Assembly (NCBI RefSeq): GCF_000002995.4
Contig: NW_025062478.1
Coordinates: forward strand, 1,488,001-1,552,000
Origin: Brugia malayi
Lineage: Eukaryota > Nematoda > Chromadorea > Rhabditida > Onchocercidae
Length of the DNA: 64,000 nt
Direction of reading: 5' to 3'
The notes beneath the pieces are model-generated. The model had not been told where the DNA came from. It saw only the letters and a program-made list of their open reading frames with translations, and ran no database searches. Of this stretch, positions 1 to 12,100 are shown one piece after another. A program made the position numbers and the translations under genes. Within the stretch, counting starts at the first letter, position 1. Each line of letters starts with the position of its first letter.

Positions 1-296
1 AATGTTTTAGGAATAAGTTGTTTGAGCAATTAAGTAATAATATTAATCTGTTAGAGATGGGAGCGTTACTTTTTAATTCTACTTTTTACTTAATTCGTGA
101 AACATCATTCTATGCATGTTTAGAACAAATGATTTGAATAGGAGAGACAATCTAATATATACATATAAGATTAATTTTGTGTGTAAATTGTAAAATTATT
201 AGAGATTTATTCTTGTGGGAAATTTTCATTCGTGTTTATGAGATTTGCTTAGACAAAGAAATTCTCAAGATATTTGAAATATTCTTTTCTTTTTAG

Positions 297-2251
297 AAAT
301 TTGGATCCGTTGACAGAAACGGTATGTTTTTTTTTTTTCTTTTGTTTTAGCTTTTATGGATTTTTTTATGTATATATAAATTATTTTATATATATCAATT
401 ATTAATTATTTTATATTAAAATTTAAATGCATTCATCTTTGTAAATATTATATGGTATGCACAAAAATTAGTGAGAATATGTGATTACTAAAATTTTGAA
501 TGCACAGATATAATTTAAATCTTCAACTATATCGTTGAACTCCACTTGGATGTTTAAATCTATTACTCATTCAGACAACACAAAAATTTTCTATTATTAT
601 TTCAGAGAATTAAATTTCAGTGATCTTTCTTTCAGTACGGTTTTACTTTTTATTTACAATATTTGATCAATCATGGTGAATATTTTCAAGTTTGCGAACA
701 TCCAAATGGTGAAATTATGGGCTACGGTAAGTTTTATGTAATAATTAATTTATTAAAAAAAAAAAAATGAAAAAGCCTATAATTTAGATTTTTTTCTTGT
801 AAAAGAATTAAACGTATGAAAAACCTATAATATCATAATATATGGGATATATATTAGCATGAATGATTACGAAAGTAACTAGAAATTTGTCAAATCACAT
901 TTTGTTTTATTAAACTTGACCTTAAAGGCAAATTTGTGTATGTTTTTTCTCATTCAATTTGCTTCATTAATAATTTCATTGTTTTTATAAAATTTTTTAA
1001 TAATTGTAAAATAATATGTGGGCAGTGCACTTTGAATATTTTCCTAAATCAGTTATTTGCAGTTATGGGAAAAGCAGAAGGTGAAAATGAATATTGGCAT
1101 GGGCATGTTACAGCAGTAACTGTTGCTCCAACATATCGACGATTGCATTTAGCTGCACGAATGATGCATGCACTTGAGGAAATCTCAGAATTGTACATTT
1201 TTCATTGATATTATTATTTTTTTTTTTTTTTTTTCATTTTATTTTATTGCTGAATATAAATATTGAATGAAAAAGGGCACAGATTAATGATTTTAAAAAT
1301 TCATTGCAACAAAATATTTAATTATTACTTTCGACGTAAGCATAATGTTAAAAACACCAACTGTTAATATATATTCATTATTATTATAAGTTAATTCTTT
1401 TAAAATTCATGTATTTTATGATTGAGAATATTAAAATACAAATATTTCATACTTGCTGGTAAGTATAATAAGATTTTTTAATGAAAAATTTTGCTTCCAT
1501 AATCTATCATTGGCAATAATCAATACTTTTAATCTAAGTTTGGATAAAAATGGTTAACAGAGATGGACAAAAATGGAGAGAATTTAATGACAGATCCTCT
1601 TAGTCAACAAAGAAATGAATTAGATCGTAATTGATAGTGTTAAAAAATTTTTTTTTATTTCAATTTTTTTTTTTTTTTTAATTTTAGGAAGAAATGTTAT
1701 TTTGTTGATCTCTTCGTACGTGTAAGTAATGCTGTAGCAATCAATATGTATAAAAGTCTTGGTTATGTGGTCTATCGACGCATTATTGATTATTATTCGG
1801 GTGAAAATGACGAAGATGCTTATGGTTGGTTGATTTTTTTTCTTTTAATTTTTTATTTCAGAAACTTTTTTTTTTTTCCATCTAAATTGCAATGTTTTAG
1901 TAGTTAAGAAATATATTCTGTATAATTTTCTTTTTATATTTTGTAGAAAATTAAAGTACTGAATTTATATCTTATTTAATAATATGTAATAGCATTTTAG
2001 GATTGTGTCTCACTTTAGGGGTTTAAGTCAATTATGAAAACTTTTTGTTTATTGCTGAATTTTTTCCTTATAACAAACTTCTTGACTATATTGACATTTT
2101 GAGTAAATATTATTAACGAATTGATTTCAAAACTATTTTTATATTATCTGTTTCAGATATGCGGAAGGCATTATCAAGAGATCCAGAGAAGAAATCAATG
2201 ATTTCAGTGAAGCAACCTGTTACATGTGATGAAATTGATCTTAAGGATTAG
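297..2251 (+). CDS. NAA20: NatB N-terminal acetyltransferase catalytic subunit (5' partial)
   Basis: Catalytic subunit of NatB, which with NAA25 acetylates nascent proteins starting Met-Asp/Glu/Asn/Gln at the ribosome. Exons: 297-321, 636-726, 1063-1192, 1688-1824, 2157-2251 (TAG). They join in frame into 158 residues that align end to end with the GNAT fold of NAA20: NLDPLTET, GEIMGYVMGKAEG, WHGHVTAVTVAP, FVDLFVRVSN, INMYKSLGY, DEDAYDMRKALSRD. About 18 N-terminal residues are missing; nothing in bases 1-296 encodes them, so the first exon is outside the window. The first visible exon is only 25 bases. Odd point: the acetyl-CoA loop reads RRLHLA where the human protein has RRLGLA. Poly-T runs occur in most introns. 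No other family fits. The identification is firm; the small first exon is slightly less so. Confidence 0.95.
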
Positions 2252-3382
2252 CTTTAACTATTTTGTTTACCTTTTTTTTTTTGATAGCTTTATTCGAAGT
2301 GCCATAATGGAATGTTACGAAGAAAAATTGTTTTTGTATTTTTTTTTTCTTTTCTTTTTTTATTATTCAACTAGCTTTTATGTTTATTTTTATTTCTAAC
2401 ACTAATGTTTTTATCACATATTTTGTTTATTTTATTTTTTTTTTTTCAATATATGCGAAATTGATTGAAAAGTAGAACAGATCACTATCTTGCTACTGAT
2501 ATCATTATCAAATTATCCTTCTTACTGAATGATCGTATAATTTCCAATTAAACTTGAAATGATAAATGAGATTGCAACCTGGGATTGTATTACCTTTTTC
2601 TCACTTTGTTTTACCTAATATTTCTCTTATTTCTATTAGTCATTTACTTTGAACCTAGACTATTTAATTAATTATTTATTTATTTATTACTAACATTTAA
2701 TTAATAAATGTTATGAAAAACAGTACAATGTTTATTTTATACATAATGCATGAGAATGATCTCAGTTTTTTTTTTTTCTTTCAATTTTATTTTTCATCTC
2801 TAATTCGTTACATTTTAATAAAAAAAAAAAAACAAAAACTTGTCATTTTAGGTAAAAGTTAAAAAGATAAACAAAAGCAAATCTTCTAGACTTGTAACAT
2901 TACTTTTGTGAAACTTCTAATTGGTAGAAATTTGATCTCATCTTTTTGGGAAAAAACTTTTTTTTTATGTGTTTATTTACTATTTGATTGTTTTTGATAA
3001 TAACTAAATAGATTTGATCTTTTTTTTTAAATGTTATTTCTCCTTTTTTCTCGATTATTTGATATGCCAAGTCTTGTTACTTCTATTACAATGCATTTTA
3101 TTTTACATAAAAACATTTAATCTTATTTTACCTATAAATTTATGCGTTTATAATTTCAAGCAGTAAATTTTTTTTTATTTGAGCAAATTCTAAATTATTG
3201 TTTTTTTCAAAGCAAACCTAAATTATACTACAACTATTCAATCTATAAAATAAGTTCTTTCTTTTTTTTTTTTTTTTTTTTTTTTTGTGATAAAGATGAA
3301 ATTAAATTAGTATAAGCTAATATATAAATGTTAAGGACTGTTTGATTTATTCAGTGATTTTATTTAAATTTAGAATGTAAAT
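2252..3382. other. intergenic, AT-rich, NAA20 3' flank
   Basis: I see no exon here. The sequence is AT-rich with repeated T runs, including about 26 T near 3260-3286. The first clear AATAAA on the plus strand is at 2703-2708, some 450 bases after the NAA20 stop, a possible but distant poly(A) signal. Confidence 0.5.
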
Positions 3383-3550
3383 ATGCGACATTTTTTGCAC
3401 ATTTCATTATTCATCTTTATTTATGCCTGGATTATATTTCCCGGTAAAAATTTCCGGATGACCTATTTAGATTATGTTTCAGAAGATTCCGGATTACCTG
3501 CCTATTTAAACATCAAAGCAGTCAGTGATTCTAATGTGACAGAATTTTAG
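3383..3550 (+). CDS. possible small secreted peptide, 55 aa
   Basis: An ATG-to-TAG reading frame of 55 codons. The first 20 residues are hydrophobic after a basic start (MRHF, then a Leu/Ile/Phe/Trp-rich core ending FPGK), like a signal peptide. The rest is polar (YLDYVSEDSGLPAYLNIKA) with one N-V-T sequon near the C-terminus. Base composition is visibly richer in G+C than the surrounding sequence. I do not recognise a family. It lies between two plus-strand genes and has no obvious acceptor just upstream. It may be a real short gene, an exon of something larger (an internal TTTCAG occurs), or chance. Confidence is low. Confidence 0.3.
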   Translation: MRHFLHISLFIFIYAWIIFPGKNFRMTYLDYVSEDSGLPAYLNIKAVSDSNVTEF

Positions 3551-4000
3551 TTATATAAAAGCTAATTAACCTTTTGAAATAAGCATTCTAAAATTGCAAT
3601 TTGGAATATCACTGCTAGTAAAATATTTTTAAAATATTGTAAATTTATTGAATTTAATAAATTTATTAATGTATAATACATTTTATTATACCTTAACGTT
3701 TTGATCTTAGTATAATATTCAAATATAATTGAATATCAATGATTAAATTTTAAAAAATTTCTCCTATTTAATTTCAAATGTCTTTTTTTTTTTTCATTTT
3801 TTTTTAAAAATTATTTTAAACGTTTCCAATAATTTCTTTTTTTTTGCGTAAAAAATAGAAATTTTTTTTATTATATTCATTTGTGTAAAAATAGATAATA
3901 TTTTATTTTTCCATTTTTTTTTTTTTTTTATTATTTTCGTATTTTTTATTGATTATTTTCATTTTATTTATTTGCATATAACATCAATTTGGCAATGTTT
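3551..4000. other. intergenic spacer
   Basis: AT-rich with several T runs (around 3783, 3836 and 3917). I see no gene in it. Confidence 0.5.
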
Positions 4001-4002
4001 AG
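3991..4002 (+). promoter_or_regulatory. candidate splice/trans-splice acceptor before the DMAC1-like gene
   Basis: An AG at 4001-4002 after a short T stretch lies 9 bases before the ATG at 4012. An in-frame TAG at 4000-4002 shows the protein cannot extend upstream without splicing. Acceptors this close to a start codon are usual for spliced-leader addition in nematodes. This is inference. Confidence 0.4.
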
Positions 4003-4011
4003 AATTTTGAT

Positions 4012-4924
4012 ATGAATGTGAAAAAGTCTGATACAAGCGTTCCGGATTGTCAACCGTGTCGTCTTGTTGGTACCGGATTGTTTCTTTTTGTTGCTACCTA
4101 TATATGGTACCATACACGAAATGGTATTTATAATAATGGTTTCATTTATAAAAAGTTACCATTACGTCTTATTGCTATTGGTTAGTTTATATTATATGTT
4201 AGTTATACATTTTACACTTTTAATTTCAAATATTTATATAAAAACTTTTATATCTCCAAATTTTTGTAATAGTTTTTTTTTTTAAAAAAAAAAGAAAAAT
4301 TTTATGGTATTATTTCTTTTTTTGTTTTCAGTTTTGTTTCATCGCTTTTCATAACTAATATATCGTAATAAATTTATCATCTTAAAATAATTATCATATC
4401 ATTAAATTATTATATCACTTTCTTGCTATTATACTATTTAATTCTTTTATTCATTAATCGATTTCTGATTTTATATTAGTTACACTTTTAATTCTGACTG
4501 ATTTGTTTAAATGCATCGATCATTTGCATTTGAATTGATAATTATTACTGGAGAAAGTAATGGTATGAGATAAATATAATGGAACAATTTATAAATGTGT
4601 GAAAAAATTTTCTATAATAATGATAAGATAAATAAACATACTTGACGTGTAATGATATTATTGATAATTTACATCAAATAATACAAAGAAAATATCATAA
4701 TATTACTAATGGTGATAACTGCTTATCATTAATTTATAATTAATGTTTATTATTATTTTATCTGTAAACCAATTTATTTTGCAAATGTAAATATATAAAA
4801 AACATTTATTACTTTACTAATCTTTATCGACTTTTTTTTTTTTCAAATTTCAGGATCACTGTATATGTCATTTGCGCGCTTCATTTATCTTCCGCCATTC
4901 AAACATCTTGCGCCCGAGAAGTGA
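4012..4924 (+). CDS. DMAC1: DMAC1/DUF4536-like mitochondrial membrane protein
   Basis: Two exons, 4012-4180 and 4854-4924 (TGA), give 79 residues. The start is fixed by an in-frame stop at 4000-4002. The protein has a Cys pair in DCQPCRLVGTG (C13, C16), a first hydrophobic segment (about residues 20-33, LFLFVATYIWYH), a basic loop, and a second hydrophobic segment (about 50-66, LRLIAIGSLYMSFARFIY). The layout of CxxCR followed at once by a Gly-containing membrane helix and then a second helix is that of DMAC1/TMEM261 (DUF4536), which in mammals helps assemble the distal membrane arm of respiratory complex I. Length and order fit; sequence identity is limited, so the family call is good but not certain. 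The 673-base intron hides it from simple ORF finding. A poly(A) signal candidate AATAAA is at 5086-5091. Confidence 0.78.
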
Positions 4925-5274
4925 ATTTGTTGATGAAATTTTGTTTAAATTATCAATTCATATTTATAGAAATGATATTTTGAAAATTTTTTTTTTAATT
5001 TAATTGTAAATGTTTTTTTTTCTAGCACTTATTATTAAGTAAGCATATTTTTTTTTAAGCAAAAAGTAAACATTCTTCAGCCAGAAATAAAATATTCCTT
5101 TCATTAATTTAGAATTAATGTTTATATTTTCTTATAATTTTTTTTTTTTTGAATTTAGAAAAGAAAAAATTTGCAATAATTTTAATTGACTTAAATTAAA
5201 TTAATCTAACAACCATTACGGATTTTTTTTCTGCCATTTTTTTCTATATTTCATTATTATTCTGTTTCCTTTCG

Positions 5275-5307
<33 letters not shown>

Positions 5308-7957
5308 AGTTATCATTGCATTGATAAACTTATCATTTTAGGTAATTTTTTTTCTGCTTTTGTATTGATAAAATATTATAATATTATCTTTACTGCTTTG
5401 CTGCATTGATTATTTGTTGTTTGTTAAAAAAATTAGAGAGTATAAGAGCACAACTGATACAAACTGATAACAGCACAATTGATATAATATAAACTGATAA
5501 CAAATTTTTCTGATAGAAATAAATATAAATATGAAAAGTGTTAAATTTCTTTTTTCATTTACCATCTGCACAAATTAACTTTTCCTATTATTATTAATTA
5601 TTGTTATTATTATGGTTAATTATTATTATTTTTTCTTTGTTTATTTTCACTTATATTGGAAATGGTTTTTATCTTATCTTATTCTTCTTTTTTTGAAAAT
5701 TCAGTTTTTTTTTTTTTTATAAAAATTAGATTTCAGCAGCAATAACTGGTATTTTTTTAAAATTATTAATTATTATTATTAATAATAATAAAAAAGGCAT
5801 TATTATTAGTAATAAGAATTTACAAACGAAGTTTTTTTTTCCTTTTTTTTAAAATGTTTCTTTGCTTATCTGCCAACTGATAAGAATTATCTGATCATAT
5901 TTATAATAATTTTTTTCTTCTTTTTTTTTTTTAAATTAAATATTCATTTGTTTTTTATATTTTTCTATATTTTTTTCTCTTTTCTTTTTTCATATTAAAT
6001 ATATTTGAGAAATTTTTGATAATCTGCAAGAATTAATAGCATCATTGTAATATATTTGACATTTTCATTAGTAAAGAAAGAATGCAATAAAATATATTTA
6101 ACTTAAATTTTAATTTCATCTTATCACTAATATATATTTTAATTTAATTTTGTAACATTTTCATTGCTTTTCAATTCTAAACAATGCATTAGTCTGGAAA
6201 ATGAAACAAATCAAATTAATGCACTTTATTATCTTGATTTATTATCACCTTATCATTATTATCATTACAGTTATTCTTATAACAGGTGTGAATCAATCAT
6301 TCGTGCATTAATTCATTTATCATTAATATACATAAATATATGCATGAATCACATACATATATGTTGATAATTTAACAATGATAATACTTTAGATATCTTA
6401 ATAAGTAATGTATAAGACAAAATGCTTTTAAAAATGGAAAACGGAAAAAATGGATAATAAAAATAATATGATAATGATAATTAATTATCATAATTGATTA
6501 AATTAAACTCATTAAACTAATTTAAAATTATGAAATGAATGATAATTATATTTATACATATGCAGAGATATATTCATATGATAATTATTGGTTGAGTGAT
6601 AATTATACAATAATAATTATCAGTTGATATCCTGTATTTAATGTACGACGAGAAAAGTGCTTGAAAAAGAAAATAGGAGTAAATGAAATAATTGGATTAG
6701 CAATGTGATGATAATATCACCAAGTACAATCATTGATAAATTATCAATACAATGAAAATTATCAGTTGATTTTTTTTTAGCCATTTTAGTGGAAAATTTG
6801 TTGTGAGTAGAGATCATTTCATTAATCACTTTGAATTGTTAAAATATGATAAACTTGTAAGATGAAAAATATTAATTAATCAATCTTCTTCTTTTCTTGA
6901 AAATTAAAGACTCTGAAATATCAATTTTTATTAATTGGATTAAACCTAACTCAATAGTTAGGTTAAATTAAAATTTATGAGTGGTATCAAAATTTAAATT
7001 ATCTTTTTCTTTCAAAAATTAAATTCTAGGGAAGAGATATTGTATTAAAACCTAAATTCTGTTTCTTTTTTTTTTTTTTTTTGAAATTTAAGAATGCAAA
7101 AATTATCAGTTAAAAGATAAATATTTATTGTCAAATAATAAAGAACTGATAACGAAAAAAAACACTGCAAAATGTTCAAATGTTCTTTGATCGCTGTATG
7201 TAATTTATGGCAAATTTTCTTATTCATTAATAATTAAATATTGACCTTTGCATCTTATCATTAACTGTATGTGACCTTTTGCTTTTTTTTTTTTTGGGCT
7301 TTACACAAAGAATAATGAAATGAGATAAGTTCTTCTTAATGATTTTAATTTAGCAAGTTTGTTTAAATTTAGTAATTCAAAAATTTTAAATAAATAATAT
7401 ATTTGTGCAATTAAAATTTTATGAAACTCGTTTTTGTAGTATTTCTAAATAGTGTTTGGTTCAATTTGAATTTACAAGCAATCTATATTTTTAATAAAAA
7501 TAATATTTATTTTTTTATTTGCTATTATTAATTAATTTTACATTTAAATCTTTCTTTTTTTCAATGTTTGTTATTAATAAGTAAATTTTATCAAACATTT
7601 AATGGATGCAATGTTTTGTCATTTAATTTATAAAAATCATTTAAAAAAAAAAAAAACACTTTATAAAAATATATTTATTATTAGTTGTAATGATGAATTT
7701 TAAATTAATTTGGGATTATAAAATTTTTGAAGGAATACATAATTCTATTTTACATTCTTACAAATTTTGTATCAAATTTTTTGTATTTTTTTTGCATTAA
7801 ATTTTACATTCTTATAAATTTTGTATTAAATTTTATCGTACAATTTAAGTCGAAACAAAAACTTATATTAAGCATTAACATACGATTCACATTTACTAAG
7901 CAGTATTAAACAATTGTATGCTATTAATAGCTGAGGTATGCATATTATTTCAAATAC
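4925..7957. other. long intergenic region, AT-rich, GATA-word rich
   Basis: No gene seen. The region holds a 29-T run (5275-5303), ATT/TAA simple sequence (5590-5830) and many TGATAA/TTATCA words. These include a roughly 28-base duplicated unit at 5446-5501 that carries ACTGATAAC twice, and a scatter at 6540-6830. Confidence 0.5.
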
Positions 7958-7990
7958 TTTGAATAGTTGAAGATCCTCCAACTATTCAAA
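7958..7990. repeat. perfect 12-bp inverted repeat (hairpin)
   Basis: TTTGAATAGTTG at 7958-7969 is followed by a 9-base loop and the exact reverse complement CAACTATTCAAA at 7979-7990. It sits directly beside a G+C-richer island (7993-8202). It could be an RNA stem-loop, a protein-binding palindrome or the relic of a small inverted-repeat element. Confidence 0.7.
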
Positions 7991-7992
7991 TT

Positions 7993-8202
7993 TTAAAAAT
8001 TCAAAAGAAGCCTTTGGATGGTATTGTTTTCACAGTAATCTATCTGAAGTGCTACAATTTCGTCATCGTCGTCTACTGTTATGACGCAGTTCAAAAGGGC
8101 ATGGGAGGTTTGACGTGTGTTCACGTAGAAGTGCGAAGGTGGGTGCGTGTACGGAATAGGGATAAAATGCAATGAGTAGCCTGAATTGTCAATATTCACC
8201 AT
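7993..8202. other. G+C-richer island in the CAND1 upstream region
   Basis: Composition jumps relative to both flanks, with CG-containing words (CGTCATCGTCGTC, GACGTGTG, TTCACGTAG). The minus strand has an open frame of 69 codons with a varied residue composition, but I recognise no domain and see no convincing splice partners. It could be a promoter or untranslated exon for CAND1 (ATG at 9128), or an exon of an unrecognised minus-strand gene. Confidence 0.35.
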
Positions 8203-9127
8203 TAATTTACGAATGAACTAACTTACGTCTAAGTGTTAATCAATATATATGTGAGGTAGTTATATGTTTAGGCGGATGATGTCTTACTATTCAATTTTTT
8301 GAATAAAAAATCAAGTGATAAGGATATTTTTGTCATTATAGTTGTTTAATATTGCTTAGTAAATGTGAATTGCTAAATATAAATTTTTGTTTTGGTTGAA
8401 ATTGTGCGATAAGATTGCGTAAGAAGATTAAAAAGTATTAGTTTATAATTGAAGACTAATTTTTATAAAATTATTGTTCATGTATTTCATCATAAATTTT
8501 AAAAAAATAAATAAGAGCAAAATGAGAGGTGAAAACAGAACAAAAGAAATATACTGATTGTATGATTAATCGGATGCAATTTGTAGTTTTCCTACATGTG
8601 GTCTTGAACTTAATTTTATTATAATAACTATGTGGTGGTTTTGTAATTTTCGTTTTTCGGTTCTACGTTCGCAATCTTATTTGATTTGAAATATTTAGAT
8701 AACTTTTAATGATGGTTTTTTTTTTGATAAGAACTTCGCCAAATGGAATGTGTGTTCCCGTAGGACTTGCAAATTTTCTTGAATATGTTCAGAATTTAAT
8801 TCAGCTCTCCAAGTTCATTCATAATATTTAGGAGTTAGTCATACGTCCGGTATCTGAAGACCTGTTATTTCGTAATATGAAGAGTATTCATAATATGAAG
8901 AATCAAGGTTTAATGGTACATCTAAGTTGTTTTAATGAGTGATTTTGAATGAAAACACAAGATACTGAAAATCAGAAAGTTTCACTAATTTATATTTCTA
9001 TAACTTACACGAAAATTGATACAGTTTATTAATGCCATGAAGCAGTAATTTTTAATGTTTAACGACTCTTATATTTTCAACTTTACAGGGTTTAACACGA
9101 AATACCGTACGGCGGAGTTGCGACAAA
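8203..9127. other. CAND1 5' flank
   Basis: Less AT-biased than the region further left, notably at 8640-9000. The direct repeat ATAATATGAAGA occurs around 8873-8900. An acceptor CTTTACAG ends at 9088, giving a 39-base leader before the CAND1 ATG. It may be a spliced-leader addition site or the end of a 5' UTR intron. No other gene seen. Confidence 0.45.
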
Positions 9128-12100
9128 ATGCCGTTTCAGATTGCAAGTTTGTTGGAAAAAATGTCATCAACAGATAAGGATTATCGTTTTATGGCTACAA
9201 ATGATTTAATTGTTGAATTGCAAAATGATAGCATTAAATTGGATGATGAATCTGAACGAAGGGTACGCTACTTTTATATAAAATTCCATCATCCTGCTAT
9301 TACTTAGCAGTTTTTTATTATGAGGAAATGTAATATCAACCTCATCCGTATTAAAACTGCTCCATTAATTGGACCAACATAGGAAAATGATTGCCAACAT
9401 TTTCCTTGTTTTTTGAAAATTTAACATGAAACTTCGCAACATCAGGATCATTTCTTCTATTAGTCAAATATAACATGTTACATGTAAAAATGTACGATTG
9501 ATTTCTGTTCTGCAAAAACTTTTCATTCTGCATCAGAATCAAATATAAAATCTGGTACTGAAATCATTTTCCATTAATCATGTAAAAAACATATGTAATA
9601 TGTGCAAAGAAATGGTTAGTTTATGATTAAATAACAAAGAATTCATTTCAGCTTTCATTGTTTTTAGTACAAATGAATGATATTAATTGCCAGTACTGAT
9701 TTGTATAAAAAGTATTCATGTTAACTTTTTAAGTTTTTAATCATTGAGAAAAAATTAGAAAAAAAAAATTTGTATTAAAAATTACTACTTTTTATGCACC
9801 CTCAGAAGATGTTTTCAGGTGGTTAATATGGTTGTGAAGCTATTGGAGGATAAAAATGGTGAAGTGCAAAATTTGGCAGTGAAATGTTTGGGGCCACTTG
9901 TACATAAAGTGAAAGATACACAGGTGAAGTATTTTTTCGTGTTTGCGCAGCTGTCGCATTATGTAGATTTTGTTGTCCGTTATTCCACTATAATAATGGC
10001 ATATCATATGACATTACAATAATGTTCAATTTGAATCTTCTAACAGCAGCTAAACTTTTATATTATCTCCGATAAATTAACGCGACTTTCTAACATGCTT
10101 CAAGATTGTGCTTTGATGCGTTTATTGTCGTTACCATTAACGATCTTAAAAATTGCTGTTACTAAACTAAGGAATCGAATTTTTTCATAAAACATTCATT
10201 TTTTTTTTTTTTTTTGTTTGATTCGTACATTACTGTTTTAAAGAAAGTGAGTGAGTTTTACTTTCTTTCAACTAGTTTTTCAGCTGTAATATTAAAAGTG
10301 TTGAAAAATTAGTTTTGTTTGAGTTATAGGTGGTTAAGAAAGACAGAACTAGTTAGTTAGGTATCTTTCGTTTGATAATTTTTTCGTCTTCTTTTTCGTT
10401 TCATAGGTTTCCGTTTCAGGCTCAAGCAATTTTTTCACATCTTTGTGAAACAATGATTAATGGTGATGAGAAGTTGCGAGATGTTTCCTCCATTGCATTA
10501 AAGACCGCAGTTGCTGAATTACCTGCTGCAAGTTCTCCTTTAACAGTGGCAGTAATTAAGTTGTTGGTGCCACCACTTAAAGATGCATTATGTAAATCAT
10601 TTTCAGTTTTAATTCTATTAGTTTTCATGTATTAATCGGATTATTATATTATTTCGGACAAACTTTTATTTTGAATTCATTTGCACTAATTACTCTTCTG
10701 CCAACCCAAAAAAAAGGTCGTTTTTGTTTTGCTAAAATGATTACATTACAGCGGATACGGAACGAGTCGATATCTCTGTGAAACTTGAAATAATCGATAT
10801 TATATCTGATATTCTATCCCGTTATGGATCATTATTTTCACCATATTTGAGAGAGGTTTATTGTTATAACTTATTGAATGAGTTACTATTTGCTGGAAAG
10901 TAGGAATTAAGAAATTTTGCGGAATATAATTCCTGTAAAATATTTCAGCTACAAGAAGCTTTACTTCGACAGCTATCCTCGGACCGCCAAGCTCTTCGGA
11001 AACGATCCATTATAACGTTATCAAATTTACTGGCCCTTTCAGATGATGCTCTTTATGGAGAAACGATGGATATTATTGTGCAGTATCTTACATCACCTGG
11101 AGTATTTATTCATTTGTTACTTTTTATTATTTAGTACAAAGATTTCATTCTGGCGAAAACACCATATCGATTGGTTTACGTGAGCAGAATATTACCTTAA
11201 TTTTTAGGCATCAGTTATGCAGTTTCGTACAATGGTACAAACATGTCAGAGTATTTGTAAAACAACCAGTCGCCGTTTCGTAAAACATATGTCAAGACTA
11301 GTACCAGTACTCGTGGATTATACTGTGGCAACTGAGGATGACGAATTACGTGAATCATGTATCCAAGTGAATATTTTTGTTTGATACATTGAATCGTTTA
11401 ATATATTTATTATCTAATTACACGTTTCTTTTTTTCTACTTTTATCTCTCTAAATGTGCAGTTTCTTTCACAACTACAGAGCGAAAAATTTTACAGATTT
11501 TCTATTTTTTATAGGCATTCGAAACTTTTGTTTACCGTTGCCCTCGCGAAATAACGCCATTCATTCCACATATTGTGGAGGTAGTAGTTAATTATGTCAA
11601 ACATGATCCTAATTATACTTACGATGATGACGAGGAGATGGATAGCATTTCACAGATAGACACTGATGGTAGTTTTTGTTGACCTAAATTTTGAAATTTC
11701 AGACCTATTTGAAGTTACTAAGCGGTGAAAAGAAAAAATTGCCTTTCCTATTAATTCATCAGACAAATATTCTTATCTATATGCTCTCACAAATTCCACC
11801 GTGAGTAGTTCACTTCAGTTTAGATATGGCAATGATTATTAAATATATTTAATTGGATCATAATTAAATATATTTTTCTGCAGCTTTATTGCACCAAGGA
11901 ACATGGTGCTGTTATAGAAATGACAATCAGACGATTTGATTTACCGATATTTTAGTAATTAGGTTAAGTAATTAGAAGAAACAAGTAAATTTTAGTAATT
12001 AGTTAACAGTTTATCGATATATGCATTAGAGCAGTTCAATAGTTGGTATTTTAAGTTTTTTAAGCGATTGTTTGCTGACTTTTCAATGAGCAGGTGATAT

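Noticed and set aside
9351..9542. 63-codon minus-strand frame in CAND1 intron 1
   Set aside because: No domain or splice partners seen; composition is compatible with intron sequence, though a relic of a mobile element cannot be excluded.
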